DNA of 31,213 nt, taken from NCBI GenBank assembly GCA_964652075.1, contig CAZYZQ010000006.1:1-31213 (forward strand). Reading direction: 5' to 3'. Shown piece after piece: positions 15,818-23,301 of the stretch (position 1 is the stretch's first letter; each line of letters begins with the position of its first letter). Below the pieces are notes generated by a model that was not told the origin of the DNA, ran no database searches, and saw only the letters and a list, made by a program, of their open reading frames with translations. The translations under genes were made by a program, and so were the position numbers. The stretch is from CAZYZQ01 sp964652075. Lineage in GTDB: Bacteria > Bacillota > Clostridia > Oscillospirales > Oscillospiraceae.

Positions 15818-16750
15818 TCACGGGGAAAGCTCCACCGGCTTGGCCGGCGGGTCGGACTGTGCAGGCACCATGATGCGGATGGCGCGCTTGTGGTTGACGA
15901 TATCCGCCTCCGCAACGTCGCCGCCGAACTCGCCGTCCAGCGTCCACGGTACCGGGGTGTCGAACTCAATGCGGAACTTGTCGGACTGGAAGCAATAGAA
16001 GAGCGGGTCCTGAAAGTCGCGCCGCAGAAGCGCCGCGCCGAGGCGGTTCAGCTCCGCCAGATTGCGGGTGTGCTTGACCAGCACGATCTCATACAGCCCG
16101 TCGGAGAGCGAGACCTCCATGCCGGTTGCCTTGCCGGTCTGGAAGCCGCCGACACTCTTGGTCGAGCAGACCATGCCGTAGATCAGATCGTCCTCCAGCC
16201 GCACGCCGTTGACAAGGAAGCGGCAGTGGATCGGCTTGATATCCGACAGGCTGCGCGCGCCGTTGGCCAGATACGCGAGCCTGCCCCAGACACGCTTTTC
16301 CGCCTGCGGCGTCGAATAGGAGACGGCCGAGAAAGCGCCGAACGCCGCGACGTAGAGAAAATTCTTCCCGTTGAAGCTGCCCACGTCGCAGAAGACGGCC
16401 TTGCCGCCGAGCACATCCTCCGCCGCTTTTTTCGGATTTTTCGACAGCCCGAGCGTCGAGGCGACGTCGTTGACGGTGCCGGCGGGCAGATAGCCGAGCA
16501 CGGGGCGTTTTTCCAGCCGCATCAGGCCGGTGACTGTCTCATTGAGCGTCCCGTCGCCGCCGGAGGAGAGAATCAGATCGAATTCTTCGCCGCGCTGTGC
16601 GATCACATCCGTGATCTCCCGCGCCGCGGAGGTCGGGTGGAGTACGACGTCAAAGCCCTCCTGCGTAAAGCGCTGCGCGATATCGACGACGGCGTCGCGC
16701 ACATCGGCGCGCCCTGCGTTCGGATTGACGAAAAACAGCACTTTTTTCAT
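15818..16750 (-). CDS. Diacylglycerol kinase-family lipid kinase (YegS/DgkB type)
   Basis: Soluble ATP-dependent lipid kinase of the DAGK catalytic-domain family. Such proteins return diacylglycerol to phosphatidic acid or act on related lipids. The nucleotide-binding motif SSGGDGTLNE lies at residues 62-71, with NPNAGR at the N-terminus and LGYLPAGTVNDVA after it. The C-terminal half carries WTLDGEFGG, the usual substrate-side motif. The 310-residue length is typical. It starts 25 bp after the parvulin-like gene and is closed by a strong terminator, so the two form an operon. The exact lipid substrate cannot be read from sequence. Confidence 0.88.
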   Translation of the reverse strand: MKKVLFFVNPNAGRADVRDAVVDIAQRFTQEGFDVVLHPTSAAREITDVIAQRGEEFDLILSSGGDGTLNETVTGLMRLEKRPVLGYLPAGTVNDVASTLGLSKNPKKAAEDVLGGKAVFCDVGSFNGKNFLYVAAFGAFSAVSYSTPQAEKRVWGRLAYLANGARSLSDIKPIHCRFLVNGVRLEDDLIYGMVCSTKSVGGFQTGKATGMEVSLSDGLYEIVLVKHTRNLAELNRLGAALLRRDFQDPLFYCFQSDKFRIEFDTPVPWTLDGEFGGDVAEADIVNHKRAIRIMVPAQSDPPAKPVELSP

Positions 16751-16775
16751 TCAGCCGCACCTTCCGGTTTTGTAG

Positions 16776-18149
16776 TTAGGAGACCTTCAGCCCGTCCGGC
16801 GTGACGATGCCGATGGCGTCGTAATTTGTTTCAAGCGTGTGCTGCTCCTGCTGGGCCTTCACGGCGTCCTGATACAGCTGGGAGATCAGGTCCAGCCGCG
16901 CGCGGTAGCGCCAGAACAGCGTGTCGGTCTTGCCGGAGAAGTACATGATATGATAGCCGTAGTCCGTCTTCACGACGGCGGTGTCGCCGACCTGGCGCGC
17001 CTCGTCGAAACACCAGTCGTTAAACTCCGCGACCATCTGGCCGGGATAGACGTTCTCATACAAGCCGCCGGTTTCCTTGGAGCCGAGGTCGGAGGTCCAG
17101 GTTGTGGCCAGCTCCGCGAAGGAATCCTCCGTCGCCTCGCCGTCCTTCCACTGCTGCAAAAGCGTGTTCGCCTGCCCCTCGGCGCTCTCCCACGCCGAAT
17201 CGTCACTCGTGTCGCTCGGCTGGATCAGAATATGGCGCACGTTGACGAGCACAGTCTCGTCCTTGGCAACGCCGTCCTCAGCATAGGTCTCGGCGTTCTC
17301 ATCATAGTAGGTTTCCACCTCTTCGTCCGTCGGATCGAAGGAGTTGTACAGCTCGCTGCCGTAGCCGCCCTGCACCATATACGCGCGCATGAACTCCGTG
17401 TACCCGGCCACATCCGCGCCCGGGCCGAAGACGTACTGCGCATAGGCGTCCGCGCCGTCCAGCCCCGCGCTCTCCGCATAGGAGGCGAAGTTGTCCGCGA
17501 GGGTGTCCAAGTAGTCGGTCATGCTGGAATCCAGCTCATAGCCCGCCGCGTCGGCCGCGTCGGCCATTGCGCTGTAGGCCTTGAAGCTGGCAAGCGCCTG
17601 CTCCAGGAAGAACTGCTGCCAGGTCTGGCCCGTGGTCTGGTCGTAGATCTGCGTATCCAGCGGCTGCGTCGGGTCCATGAGGTAGGCCAGATAGTCGCTG
17701 TAGTTGCTGCAAAACGCCGTGTAGCCGTACCAGTAGTAGTAGGCGAGCTGGCGGTTCGAGAGCGTGTGGTCGCCGTAGGTCGCGACAATGGCGTCCAGCT
17801 CCTCGTCGGTCATCGAGTCGGCGGAGTAGGAGACACCGGCGGCCGGCGTTTCCGTGCCGGGGGTCTGCGTGTCGGGCGTTTCCGTGCCGTCCGGCGCGGT
17901 GCCGCCGTCCGTCGGATTCACCTCTGCATTGGGGGCGGAGGGGTCGACAGGCTCGGCAGGGGTATTCGGCGTATCATCCTTTGAGAGCAGCTTGTAGCCG
18001 ACGAGGAAGCCGGCAATCACGACGACGCAGACCGCCGCGATCAGGCCGATTTTCAGGCCGAGCGGCATGCTCTTCTTCACAGCAGCGCCGCACTCCGGGC
18101 AGACAGTCTGCCCCTCCTGCAGCTCAGTGCCGCAGCTTTTACATTTCAT
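16776..18149 (-). CDS. Zinc-ribbon membrane-anchored parvulin-like peptidyl-prolyl isomerase
   Basis: A 457-residue protein in four parts. First is a cytoplasmic zinc ribbon with Cys at 3, 6, 17 and 20 (CKSCGTE, CPECGA). Next is one membrane helix (about 32-54). A Thr/Pro/Asp-rich spacer follows (about 57-105), probably crossing the wall region. The extracellular part has a SurA-like helical domain and a PpiC/parvulin domain, with VNVRHILIQ, GGLYENVYPGQMV and VKTDYGYHIMYF. PrsA-like foldases use this domain to help secreted proteins fold, but PrsA is a lipoprotein whereas this one is tethered by a helix with a zinc ribbon inside the cell. A promoter with TTGCAG-N17-TACGAT lies upstream. Confidence 0.85.
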   Translation of the reverse strand: MKCKSCGTELQEGQTVCPECGAAVKKSMPLGLKIGLIAAVCVVVIAGFLVGYKLLSKDDTPNTPAEPVDPSAPNAEVNPTDGGTAPDGTETPDTQTPGTETPAAGVSYSADSMTDEELDAIVATYGDHTLSNRQLAYYYWYGYTAFCSNYSDYLAYLMDPTQPLDTQIYDQTTGQTWQQFFLEQALASFKAYSAMADAADAAGYELDSSMTDYLDTLADNFASYAESAGLDGADAYAQYVFGPGADVAGYTEFMRAYMVQGGYGSELYNSFDPTDEEVETYYDENAETYAEDGVAKDETVLVNVRHILIQPSDTSDDSAWESAEGQANTLLQQWKDGEATEDSFAELATTWTSDLGSKETGGLYENVYPGQMVAEFNDWCFDEARQVGDTAVVKTDYGYHIMYFSGKTDTLFWRYRARLDLISQLYQDAVKAQQEQHTLETNYDAIGIVTPDGLKVS

Positions 18150-18195
18150 ATGATTTCACTCCAATTTACTGGCCGAACCCGGCCCTGATTGCCCT

Positions 18196-18224
18196 ATCGT
18201 ATCACATTTGCGCCAAAACTGCAA
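18196..18224 (-). promoter_or_regulatory. Promoter of the parvulin-lipid kinase operon
   Basis: The minus strand has TTGCAG (18219-18224), 17 bp, TACGAT (18196-18201), with TGA before the -10. It lies about 47 bp upstream of the parvulin-like gene and diverges from the deoB promoter. Confidence 0.65.
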
Positions 18225-18274
18225 CCCACGCGCAAAATCCGCCCGGCAAATCGTGTAAAAAATCTATGAATACA

Positions 18275-18303
18275 TTGCGCCGCCGCCCAAAAAGGCGTAT
18301 CAT
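18275..18303 (+). promoter_or_regulatory. deoB promoter
   Basis: TTGCGC (18275-18280), 17 bp, TATCAT (18298-18303), about 50 bp before the deoB start. The rest of the 204-bp divergent region holds nothing further that I can assign. Confidence 0.6.
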
Positions 18304-18353
18304 AACAGCGGCGGAGCGCCGCTTCGCCGGATTCCACACAAGGAGGAATTTTC

Positions 18354-19532
18354 ATGTCCGGGCAATATAAAACCGTTTTACTCTTACTGCTTGACTCGGT
18401 CGGCGCGGGCGCGCTGCCGGACGCGGCGCAGTACGGCGACGCCGGGGCCGCGACGCTCCAGCACGTGCTCGCGCTGCAACCCCAGATTCCGCATCTGCGC
18501 CGCCTCGGCCTGTGTAATATTGAAGGGCTGACGGACTTCGGCACCGACCCCGCGCCCACGGGCGTCTACGGCCGCTGCGCCTCCGTCTCGCGCGGGAAGG
18601 ATTCCATCGTCGGGCACTGGGAGATCATGGGCGTACCGACGCAGCGGCCCTTTGAGGTCTACCCCGACGGCTTCCCGCAGGAGATTCTGGACGAATTCTG
18701 CGCCCGGACGGGCGCACAGGGCGTGCTGGGCAACTGCGCCGCCTCCGGCACGGAGATCATCGCCCGCCTCGGGGAAGAACACCAGCGCACGGGCTGGCCC
18801 ATCGTCTACACCTCCGCCGACAGCGTCTTCCAGATTGCCTGCCACGAGGAGACCGTCCCCGTGCCGGAGCTGTACCGCTGGTGCGAGCAGGCGCGGCAGA
18901 TGTTCGACGCGCGCGGCATCGGCATGGGGCGCGTCATCGCCCGCCCGTTCATCGGGGAGCCGGGCGCGTATACCCGCACCGCCCGCCGCCATGACTACGC
19001 CGCAGTCCCGCCGCAGAAGACGTTTTTGGAGGTGCTGGTGGAGCAGGGGGTGCCGACGCTGTCCATCGGCAAGCCGTATGACCTCTTTGCCGCGCGCGGC
19101 TTCTCGCGCGGGCAGGAGAAGACCGCGGATAATTCAGACGGCATGGAAAAGACGCTCGCGGCCCTGCGCCGGGGAGAGACGGGCCTGCTCTTCACGAACC
19201 TTGTCGACTTCGACATGCGCTGGGGCCACCGCCGCGACGCGGCCAGCTACGCCGCCGGGCTGGAGGAAGTCGATACGTGGCTGCCGCAGGCCATGGACGC
19301 GCTGGGCGACGACGGGCTGCTGCTCATCACCGCCGACCACGGCTGCGACCCGACCCATACCGGCACGGATCACACGCGCGAGTATATCCCGCTGCTGGCG
19401 TGGAGCCGCCGCCTTGCGCCCGGCCCGTGCGGCACACGCCCGACCTTTGCCGACGTGGGCGCGACCGCCCTGCGCGCGCTCGGCGTCACAGCGCCCTCCG
19501 CGGAGCCTGTCGAGCTGCGCGACAGAATATGA
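18354..19532 (+). CDS. deoB: Phosphopentomutase
   Basis: Interconverts (deoxy)ribose 1-phosphate and 5-phosphate in nucleoside salvage. It belongs to the alkaline phosphatase superfamily, with metal and nucleophile motifs LLLDSVGAGALPDA and YGDAGAATLQH near the N-terminus and DHGCDPTHTGTDHTREYIPLL near the C-terminus. The 392-residue length is standard. AAGGAGGAATTTTC precedes the ATG. No other deo or nucleoside phosphorylase gene is adjacent, so it appears monocistronic, ending at a strong terminator. Its ribose 5-phosphate product is the substrate of the Prs enzyme encoded at 27113-28075, a metabolic link but not an operon link. Confidence 0.96.
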   Translation: MSGQYKTVLLLLLDSVGAGALPDAAQYGDAGAATLQHVLALQPQIPHLRRLGLCNIEGLTDFGTDPAPTGVYGRCASVSRGKDSIVGHWEIMGVPTQRPFEVYPDGFPQEILDEFCARTGAQGVLGNCAASGTEIIARLGEEHQRTGWPIVYTSADSVFQIACHEETVPVPELYRWCEQARQMFDARGIGMGRVIARPFIGEPGAYTRTARRHDYAAVPPQKTFLEVLVEQGVPTLSIGKPYDLFAARGFSRGQEKTADNSDGMEKTLAALRRGETGLLFTNLVDFDMRWGHRRDAASYAAGLEEVDTWLPQAMDALGDDGLLLITADHGCDPTHTGTDHTREYIPLLAWSRRLAPGPCGTRPTFADVGATALRALGVTAPSAEPVELRDRI

Positions 19533-19546
19533 GATAAAATAAAAGA

Positions 19547-19590
19547 ACACCGGCGAAGCGGTTCAGTCCGCTTCGCCGGTGTTTTTTTTT
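19547..19590. terminator. Bidirectional terminator shared by deoB and tadA
   Basis: ACACCGGCGAAGCGG (19547-19561) pairs perfectly with 19568-19582 around a 6-nt loop. Nine Ts follow on the plus strand (19582-19590), and an A-rich stretch before the stem gives a T-rich tail on the minus strand. The tadA stop codon (19563-19565, minus) lies in the loop. Confidence 0.9.
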
Positions 19591-20033
19591 CTGCGCAGCG
19601 CGCGGAAGAAGTCGCGCAGCACGCCGCCGCACTCCGTTTCCAGCACGCCACCGGTCACAGCCGGGCGGTGGTTGTAGGGCAGGGCGAACAGGTCGGTCAC
19701 CGAGCCGCAGGAGCCGGCCTTCGGGTCGGGCGCGCCGTAGACCACGCGCGGGATACGGGCGTTGATGATCGCGCCCGCGCACATGGGGCACGGTTCCAGC
19801 GTCACATAGAGCGTGCATTGCCACAGCCGCCAGCCGCCGAGCGTCCGGTTGGCCTCGTTGATCGCCAGAATCTCCGCATGCGCCAGCGCGGAGCGGTCCA
19901 GCTCGCGGCGGTTGTAGCCCCGCCCGACGACCACGCCGTCGCAGACGACCACACAGCCGATCGGCGCCTCGCCCTCCCGCGCCGCCTGCCGCGCCAGCTC
20001 CAGGGCCTCGCGCATGAATGCCGCGTCATCCAT
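19563..20033 (-). CDS. tadA: tRNA-specific adenosine deaminase
   Basis: Deaminates A34 to inosine in tRNA-Arg(ACG). The CDA-fold zinc motifs are HAEILAIN (His ligand and proton-shuttling Glu) and PCPMCAGA (two Cys ligands). The 156-residue length is normal. The ATG at 20033 (MDDAAFMREAL) is chosen because GGGGGG stands 6 nt upstream; an in-frame ATG at 20054 has none. The last codons and stop fall within the deoB/tadA terminator stem, so the Lys-Lys-Asn-Thr-Gly-Glu-Ala-Asp tail is partly dictated by that hairpin. It has its own near-consensus promoter. Confidence 0.94.
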   Translation of the reverse strand: MDDAAFMREALELARQAAREGEAPIGCVVVCDGVVVGRGYNRRELDRSALAHAEILAINEANRTLGGWRLWQCTLYVTLEPCPMCAGAIINARIPRVVYGAPDPKAGSCGSVTDLFALPYNHRPAVTGGVLETECGGVLRDFFRALRRKKNTGEAD

Positions 20034-20062
20034 ATAAGCCCCCCTTTGCGGCAATTTCCCCC

Positions 20063-20091
20063 ATTATATCAGAGCGGCGCGTGCTAGTCAA
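20063..20091 (-). promoter_or_regulatory. tadA promoter, overlapping the 3' end of the XRE gene
   Basis: The minus strand reads TTGACT (20086-20091), 17 bp, TATAAT (20063-20068), with TGA before the -10. The -35 lies in the last codons of the upstream XRE gene. Confidence 0.75.
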
Positions 20092-20419
20092 ACAGGCAGG
20101 CAAGCAGCGTGGCCAGCTCGCCGCGCGTCAGGGGCGTCGCCGTGCCGTCCCGCATGGTGCACAGGCCCGCGCCTTCGAGCTGCGCCAGCAGCCGCGCCGC
20201 CGTGTCCGCGTCACGCGCACAGCTTGTTTCGCCGGTCAAAAGAAAGTCGGTCGAGACGCCGAACAGCTGCGCCAGCGCGACCAGCTTCTCGCCGGACGGC
20301 TCGCGCCGCCCCTGCTCGTACATGCCGACAGTGCTCGCGCTGACCGCAAGCCGCGCCGCCACGTCGCGCTGGCTCAGCCCCGCCTGGTGCCGCAGCGCCG
20401 CAATCCTTGCTCCCAACAT
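20084..20419 (-). CDS. XRE-family helix-turn-helix repressor
   Basis: A 111-residue DNA-binding protein. The Cro/C1-type HTH covers about residues 5-60, with LSQRDVAARLAVSASTVGMY and EQGRREPSGEKLVALAQLFGVSTDFLL. The C-terminal 45 residues are Ala/Leu/Arg-rich and may mediate dimerisation. The start at 20419 (MLGARIAALRH) has GGAAGGAGG 10 nt upstream; the frame stays open further back but without a site. It is divergent from two small plus-strand genes and faces a palindrome at 20533-20551 inside their promoter, which is the most likely operator. Phage or mobile-element origin is plausible but not shown. Confidence 0.9.
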   Translation of the reverse strand: MLGARIAALRHQAGLSQRDVAARLAVSASTVGMYEQGRREPSGEKLVALAQLFGVSTDFLLTGETSCARDADTAARLLAQLEGAGLCTMRDGTATPLTRGELATLLACLFD

Positions 20420-20465
20420 CCCGTCATCGCCTCCTTCCGGGCCCTGCCGGGGAATTCCCTCAAGC

Positions 20466-20494
20466 AGGATATCACAGATGCGGCGTTGTGTAAA
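20466..20494 (-). promoter_or_regulatory. Promoter of the XRE repressor
   Basis: The minus strand has TTTACA (20489-20494), 17 bp, TATCCT (20466-20471), about 47 bp before the XRE start. The region between it and the divergent promoter is AT-rich. Confidence 0.6.
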
Positions 20495-20527
20495 TCCTGA
20501 AAAATGGGAAAATATGGAAATTTCTCC

Positions 20528-20556
20528 TTGACACCACACGTAATGTGTAGTAAACT
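20528..20556 (+). promoter_or_regulatory. Divergent promoter with operator-like palindrome in its spacer
   Basis: TTGACA (20528-20533, perfect -35), 17 bp, TAAACT (20551-20556). The imperfect palindrome ACCACACGTAATGTGTAGT (20533-20551) exactly fills the interval between the two hexamers; its arms are ACnACAC and GTGTnGT. A repressor dimer bound there would block RNA polymerase. Confidence 0.75.
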
Positions 20557-20655
20557 CATATTGGAAATAAATGGAAGATCCCAGCATGGTGCGGGACAGA
20601 AAGACAGAGGCGGCTCCGCCGCTCCCGGCCCGACGGGCAGGAGGGAGGGATAGGG

Positions 20656-20943
20656 ATGACGCTTTTGGAACTGTCGGAGCAGTACCACGCCGCGGATGCG
20701 CTGCTGACCGCGCGCATTCTGGCGCTCAGGCAGGCGCTGCGCCTGTCGCAGGACGCGGAGGAGCGCTGGCACCTGCACCGGCGGATCGACCAGCTCCAGC
20801 CCCTGCGGCAGGAGACAAGAGCACTGGCGGAGCACCTCGCGCGCTACTACGAGAGGGGGTATTACCTTGATGATCGATATACCATCCGGCCCCGAAAGCC
20901 AGAGCCGCGACCAGAAGCTCGCGCGGCTGTACCACGCGATTAA
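20656..20943 (+). CDS. Small helical protein of unknown function
   Basis: A 95-residue, strongly helical and charged protein (LELSEQYHAADALLTARILALRQAL, key heptads of Leu/Ala; then EERWHLHRRIDQLQPL and LARYYERGYY). From memory, proteins of this look occur beside small sigma-like genes in Clostridia mobile elements, but I cannot name a family or function. GGAGGGAGGGAT stands before the ATG. It is the first gene after the palindrome-bearing promoter and overlaps the next gene by 74 bp. An overlapping frame from 20571 was rejected as a shadow. Confidence 0.65.
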   Translation: MTLLELSEQYHAADALLTARILALRQALRLSQDAEERWHLHRRIDQLQPLRQETRALAEHLARYYERGYYLDDRYTIRPRKPEPRPEARAAVPRD

Positions 20944-21103
20944 CGAGGCGCTGACGCCCTGCCAGCGCCGTGTGGTGATCGGTCATTACATCGCAGGCAA
21001 AAGCGTGACGCAGCTCGCCCGCGAGGCGGGCGTGTGCCCGTCGACGGTTTCGCGCACGCTCCGGCGCGGCGAGCTGCGCCTGCGCTATCTTATGCAGTTT
21101 TGA
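20870..21103 (+). CDS. Sigma-70 region 4-like small DNA-binding protein
   Basis: A 77-residue protein whose C-terminal two thirds (ALTPCQRRVVIGHYIAGKSV, then TQLAREAGVCPSTVSRTLRRG) have the pattern of sigma region 4 or a LuxR-like HTH. No region 2 is present, so it is not a complete sigma factor. AGAGGGGG lies 10 nt before the ATG and 7 nt before an adjacent in-frame TTG at 20867; either may be used. It overlaps the helical gene and ends just before a hairpin terminator, making a two-gene operon opposed by the XRE repressor. Confidence 0.75.
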   Translation: MIDIPSGPESQSRDQKLARLYHAINEALTPCQRRVVIGHYIAGKSVTQLAREAGVCPSTVSRTLRRGELRLRYLMQF

Positions 21104-21107
21104 GACG

Positions 21108-21144
21108 GCGGCCCGGCACGCGAAGGCGCGCCGGGCCGCTTTCT
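21108..21144 (+). terminator. Terminator after the small two-gene operon
   Basis: GCGGCCCGGC (21108-21117) pairs perfectly with GCCGGGCCGC (21130-21139), followed by TTTCT. The T-run is short, so efficiency is uncertain. It separates this operon from the convergent acetyltransferase gene ending at 21150. Confidence 0.6.
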
Positions 21145-21149
21145 GCCTG

Positions 21150-21596
21150 TCAGCGCAGCGGCCGCTCCAGACAGACCATGTCGGTCAGCAGCACGCCGCC
21201 GTCGAGGATCGGGTGGTCGTAGTTGTCGGTGAAAAAGTTCGGGATGCGGAAGCGCTCGGTAAAGCCGCAGCGCCGGTAAAACGGGATCGTGGCCGGGCTG
21301 TCGCCCGTGCCGACGCGCAGGACGGAGAACCGGCCGCTGTATGTCCGCACCAGAAACTCCACAAGATACCTCCCGTACCCCCTGCGCTGGTACGCCGGTG
21401 CGACGGCGAGGTTCTTCAGCTCCAGAACGCCTGCCCCCTCGTACGTCACGACGCAGAGCCCGCGCACACCGCCGTCGTCCAGCACATATAATGTGCCCCG
21501 GTCGAGATAGCGGTCGATCATGTCCTCCTGCTCGTCGGCAAGGAGCAGAAGCGGCAGATACTGCCGCCGGTTTTCCCTGATTTCCCGGATTTCCAT
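21150..21596 (-). CDS. GNAT-family N-acetyltransferase
   Basis: A 148-residue single GNAT domain. The acetyl-CoA-binding motif A is LKNLAVAPAYQRRGYGRYLVEFL (key RRGYGR near residue 80), followed by IPFYRRCGF, a typical motif B. The acceptor substrate is unknown. The ATG at 21596 (MEIREIRENR) has AGGAGG 6 nt upstream; a longer frame upstream lacks one. A TTGCAA-N17-TACGAT promoter precedes it. It diverges from cls, with no obvious functional link. Confidence 0.9.
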   Translation of the reverse strand: MEIREIRENRRQYLPLLLLADEQEDMIDRYLDRGTLYVLDDGGVRGLCVVTYEGAGVLELKNLAVAPAYQRRGYGRYLVEFLVRTYSGRFSVLRVGTGDSPATIPFYRRCGFTERFRIPNFFTDNYDHPILDGGVLLTDMVCLERPLR

Positions 21597-21655
21597 GCCG
21601 CGCCTCCTGCCGGCGCCGCCCTGCGCGGGCGCCGGATTCTCATTTTTTCGGACAA

Positions 21656-21684
21656 ATCGTATCATATTCGACACTGTTTTGCAA
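21656..21684 (-). promoter_or_regulatory. Promoter of the GNAT gene
   Basis: The minus strand has TTGCAA (21679-21684), 17 bp, TACGAT (21656-21661), about 60 bp before the start codon. Confidence 0.55.
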
Positions 21685-21690
21685 GCTGCC

Positions 21691-21719
21691 TTGCACAGGA
21701 GAAAAATGTATGCTATACT
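21691..21719 (+). promoter_or_regulatory. cls promoter
   Basis: TTGCAC (21691-21696), 17 bp, TATACT (21714-21719), about 36 bp before the cls GTG start. It is back to back with the GNAT promoter. Confidence 0.7.
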
Positions 21720-21754
21720 GCAAATAGACGCATGGAAGGGAAGGGGGAGTCGCC

Positions 21755-23275
21755 GTGCGCAATCTGCCGAAGCTGGTGTTGCAGCGGGTGTTCCTCGTCT
21801 CGTTCCTGCTGTTCATCCAGCTGGTTGTGCTGCTTCTCGGGATCAGCGCGTTCTCGAATGTCTATCACTGGTTCTCGATCGCCGTGCGCCTGCTGGCGGT
21901 GCCGACGATCCTGTATATCCTCTCGCGGCGCACGAACCCCGCCTATAAGATGGCGTGGATCATCCCGATCCTGGTGCTGCCGCTGTTCGGCGTGCTGCTG
22001 TACCTCTTCTTCGGCGGCAACCGCCTGAGCTACCGCCTGCGCCGCCGGATGCAGAGCATGAACGCCATGATGGCGACGATCCCGGCGCAGCCGGATGCGC
22101 GTGAGGCGCTGGGCGCGTTCCAGCCGGAGCATTTGCAGCTGGCAGGCTATCTCGAGCGCGTCGCCCACTGCCCGGTCTATGCGCAGGTCGCAACGACCTA
22201 CTACCCCACCGGCGAGGACTGCTTCCCCGCGATGCTCGCGGAGATGGAGAAGGCCGAGCGCTTCCTCTTCCTCGAATATTTCATTATCGCCGAGGGCAAA
22301 ATGTGGGATGCCATTCTGGAGATCCTGCGCCGTAAGGTCACGCAGGGCGTCGACGTGCGCGTGATCTACGACGACTTCGGCACGATCAATTATCTGCCGA
22401 TGAATTTCACGCGCAAGCTGCGCCGCTACGGCATCCAGTGTGTGAAGTTCAATCCCTACGTCCCCGTCCTCTCAAGCAGGCTCAATAACCGCGACCACCG
22501 CAAGCTGCTGATTATCGACGGCAAGGTCGGCTTCACCGGCGGCATCAACCTCGCGGATGAGTATATCAACGAGATTGAACGCTTCGGCCGCTGGAAGGAC
22601 GCGGGCATCCGGCTCGAGGGCGAGGCCGTGACGGCGATGACGGCGATGTTTTTGTCCATGTGGAACCAGATCACCGGCCAGACCGGCTGGCTCGGGGGCT
22701 ATATGGACGCCGCGCCGGCGCCGGAGGCCGCGGGCTTCGTCCAGCCGTTCACGGACAATCCGCTCGACGACGAGGCGCTCGGGCAGAACGCCTACCTGCA
22801 CCTCATCAGCCACGCGCGCCGGACGCTGTATATCATGACGCCGTACCTCATCATCGACGACAGTATGCAGGAGGCGCTGTGCGTGGCGGCGCGCGGCGGT
22901 GTCGACGTGCGCATTATCACGCCGCATATCCCGGATAAACGCTATATCCACATGCTGACCCGCGCCTATTACGAGGAGCTTCTGCGCGCGGGCGTGCGCA
23001 TTTTTGAGTACACGCCGGGCTTCATCCACAGCAAGGTCTTCTGCGCCGACAGCGAGATCGCGGCGGTCGGCACAATCAACATGGATTTCCGGAGCCTGTA
23101 CCTCCACTTTGAGAACTCGACAATTTTATACGGTGCGGATTGTATCGGCAGCGTGATGCAGGATTTTGCACAGACGTTCCCGATCTGCCAGGAAATCACA
23201 CCGGAAGATTGCAAAACCGGCCTCCTGCGCCGCGTGGGCCGCAGCGTGCTGCGCCTGTTCGCGCCGCTGATGTGA
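21755..23275 (+). CDS. cls: Cardiolipin synthase
   Basis: Membrane phospholipase D-superfamily enzyme that condenses phosphatidylglycerol into cardiolipin. Two N-terminal membrane helices (about residues 8-30 and 38-88 region) precede the catalytic part. The two HKD motifs are NNRDHRKLLIIDGKVGFTGG (His, Lys, Asp) and IHSKVFCADSEIAAVGTINMD. The 506-residue length is typical. The start is GTG 21755 with GAAGGGGGAG upstream. The histidine-kinase-like gene follows after 26 bp and is probably cotranscribed, up to the terminator at 24378-24405. Confidence 0.95.
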   Translation: MRNLPKLVLQRVFLVSFLLFIQLVVLLLGISAFSNVYHWFSIAVRLLAVPTILYILSRRTNPAYKMAWIIPILVLPLFGVLLYLFFGGNRLSYRLRRRMQSMNAMMATIPAQPDAREALGAFQPEHLQLAGYLERVAHCPVYAQVATTYYPTGEDCFPAMLAEMEKAERFLFLEYFIIAEGKMWDAILEILRRKVTQGVDVRVIYDDFGTINYLPMNFTRKLRRYGIQCVKFNPYVPVLSSRLNNRDHRKLLIIDGKVGFTGGINLADEYINEIERFGRWKDAGIRLEGEAVTAMTAMFLSMWNQITGQTGWLGGYMDAAPAPEAAGFVQPFTDNPLDDEALGQNAYLHLISHARRTLYIMTPYLIIDDSMQEALCVAARGGVDVRIITPHIPDKRYIHMLTRAYYEELLRAGVRIFEYTPGFIHSKVFCADSEIAAVGTINMDFRSLYLHFENSTILYGADCIGSVMQDFAQTFPICQEITPEDCKTGLLRRVGRSVLRLFAPLM

Positions 23276-23301
23276 GGAAAGATCAGAAAGGGCAGATCAT
23301 T

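Noticed and set aside
15705..15947. Upstream extension of miaB to an ATG at 15947 or the ATG at 15734
   Set aside because: The long extension crosses the upstream terminator and the miaB promoter; the ATG at 15734 would be at the transcript 5' end without a ribosome site.
20571..20870. A 99-codon frame overlapping the helical small gene
   Set aside because: Pro/Ala/Arg/Gly-rich translation and no good ribosome site; the frame starting at 20656 has a strong site and natural helical pattern.
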